Source: Candidatus Dadabacteria bacterium
Lineage (GTDB): Bacteria > Desulfobacterota_D > UBA1144 > Nemesobacterales > CSP1-2
Direction of reading: 5' to 3'
Assembly: GCA_022615255.1 (NCBI GenBank)
Contig: JAKEHC010000126.1
Span: 1-6,184, forward strand
Length of the DNA: 6,184 nucleotides
A program made the translations under genes and the position numbers. Position 1 is the first letter of the stretch, and each line of letters begins with the position of its first letter. Of this stretch, positions 5,711-6,184 are shown piece after piece. The notes below the pieces were generated by a model. It was not told where the DNA came from. It did not search any database and was given only the letters and a program-made list of their open reading frames with translations.

Positions 5711-5803
5711 CTAAAGAAATAAGATTGTCCTGGCATTTATCGAGAGAGATGTTTGACCCAGATTTACTAGCATAATTAATACGAGATTTAAGGAGGTGTT
5801 ATT

Positions 5804-6169
5804 ATGCAACAGGAAATTCAGGGACACGGTCTCAAAGAATCGATTGTAATGGCATTTAACCTGGGTGTCTGGATGAAACAGCAGAAAGGGCAAACGGGTA
5901 ATGTTTCAGAAGCATCTAAAGAACTCAGGGATATGATTTACTGGAATATGTTTCAACAGTATGGTGATACATATCCAACTGATCTCGTAAACGCAAACGT
6001 GGAGTATTTCCTGGAGATTGCCCTTTTAGGATACATACTTCCGGGAGTCTGTCCTCCCGATAAAGAATTAAAAACTAGGCTACTCGCCCTTATAGAAGCT
6101 AGGGCTAGGGAAGAGGCTCCTCAAAAGCCTATTGAACAGCATTCTACCGTGACTTCATTTCATAATTAG
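5804..6169 (+). CDS. Unrecognised 121-residue protein
   Basis: I do not recognise this protein. AGGAGGTG (5791-5798) lies at ideal distance before the ATG, so translation looks real and efficient. The product has an N-terminal, probably helical part with MAFNLGVWMKQQKG (16-29), an aromatic-rich centre (Y46, W47, F50, Y53, Y57), and a hydrophobic stretch around 66-82 ending in LPGVCPP. A helix rich in Leu, Arg, Glu and Ala follows (88-104), then a polar tail. The hydrophobic stretch is short and contains a glutamate, so it is more likely a buried helix than a membrane span; no signal peptide is seen. The single cysteine is C83. It lies 150 bp downstream of the phasin-like gene on the same strand, with only a poor promoter match between them, so co-transcription is plausible. 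The coding sequence is complete; the window ends 15 bp later. Confidence 0.75.
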   Translation: MQQEIQGHGLKESIVMAFNLGVWMKQQKGQTGNVSEASKELRDMIYWNMFQQYGDTYPTDLVNANVEYFLEIALLGYILPGVCPPDKELKTRLLALIEARAREEAPQKPIEQHSTVTSFHN

Positions 6170-6184
6170 CTCTTTAAAACACTC

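Noticed and set aside
5753..5781. TTGACC with TTAATA as a promoter for the 121-residue protein gene
   Set aside because: The spacing is right but the -10 matches the consensus at only two of six bases; the better -10 (CATAAT at 5771) would leave a 12-bp spacer.

Overview
The window reads as a bacterial chromosome segment, probably from a free-living, perhaps anaerobic Gram-negative lineage known mainly from metagenomes. A Desulfobacterota-like origin is my guess and has low confidence. The reasons are a full-length primosomal helicase, sigma70-type promoters, strong GGAGG ribosome binding sites, a phasin-like protein, and intergenic DNA sprinkled with small GGGC...GCCCCTACA hairpins. I found no rRNA, tRNA, CRISPR array, transposase or phage gene.

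Layout. Positions 1-127 hold an inverted repeat and a promoter-like sequence facing the priA 3' end. The minus strand then carries three genes, given here in order of transcription: an LsrF-like class I aldolase/thiolase (4848-4033), a zinc-dependent NAD-type medium-chain dehydrogenase (3722-2697), and priA (2584-128). The plus strand carries two small genes: a phasin-like helical protein (5234-5653) and an unrecognised 121-residue protein (5804-6169). The 385-bp gap between the divergent lsrF-like and phasin-like genes (4849-5233) holds promoters in both directions, two repeat hairpins, and two identical GCAATTGCGTA half-dyads 75 bp apart. The 310-bp gap between aldolase and dehydrogenase (3723-4032) has no gene but is full of hairpin repeats.

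How the genes might work together. The aldolase and the dehydrogenase are both carbonyl/sugar-type enzymes on the same strand and could serve one small-molecule route. However, they are separated by 310 bp of repeats, and none of the usual lsr partners (kinase, transporter, LsrG, LsrR) is in view. PriA is housekeeping (replication restart) and is probably unrelated to them. The two plus-strand genes are each preceded by an excellent ribosome binding site, separated by a 9-bp-stem palindrome, and may be co-expressed from the strong promoter at 5172-5200. The most noteworthy non-coding signals are the hairpin family with covarying arms and a conserved CTAC tail, and the paired operator-like dyads upstream of the phasin-like gene.
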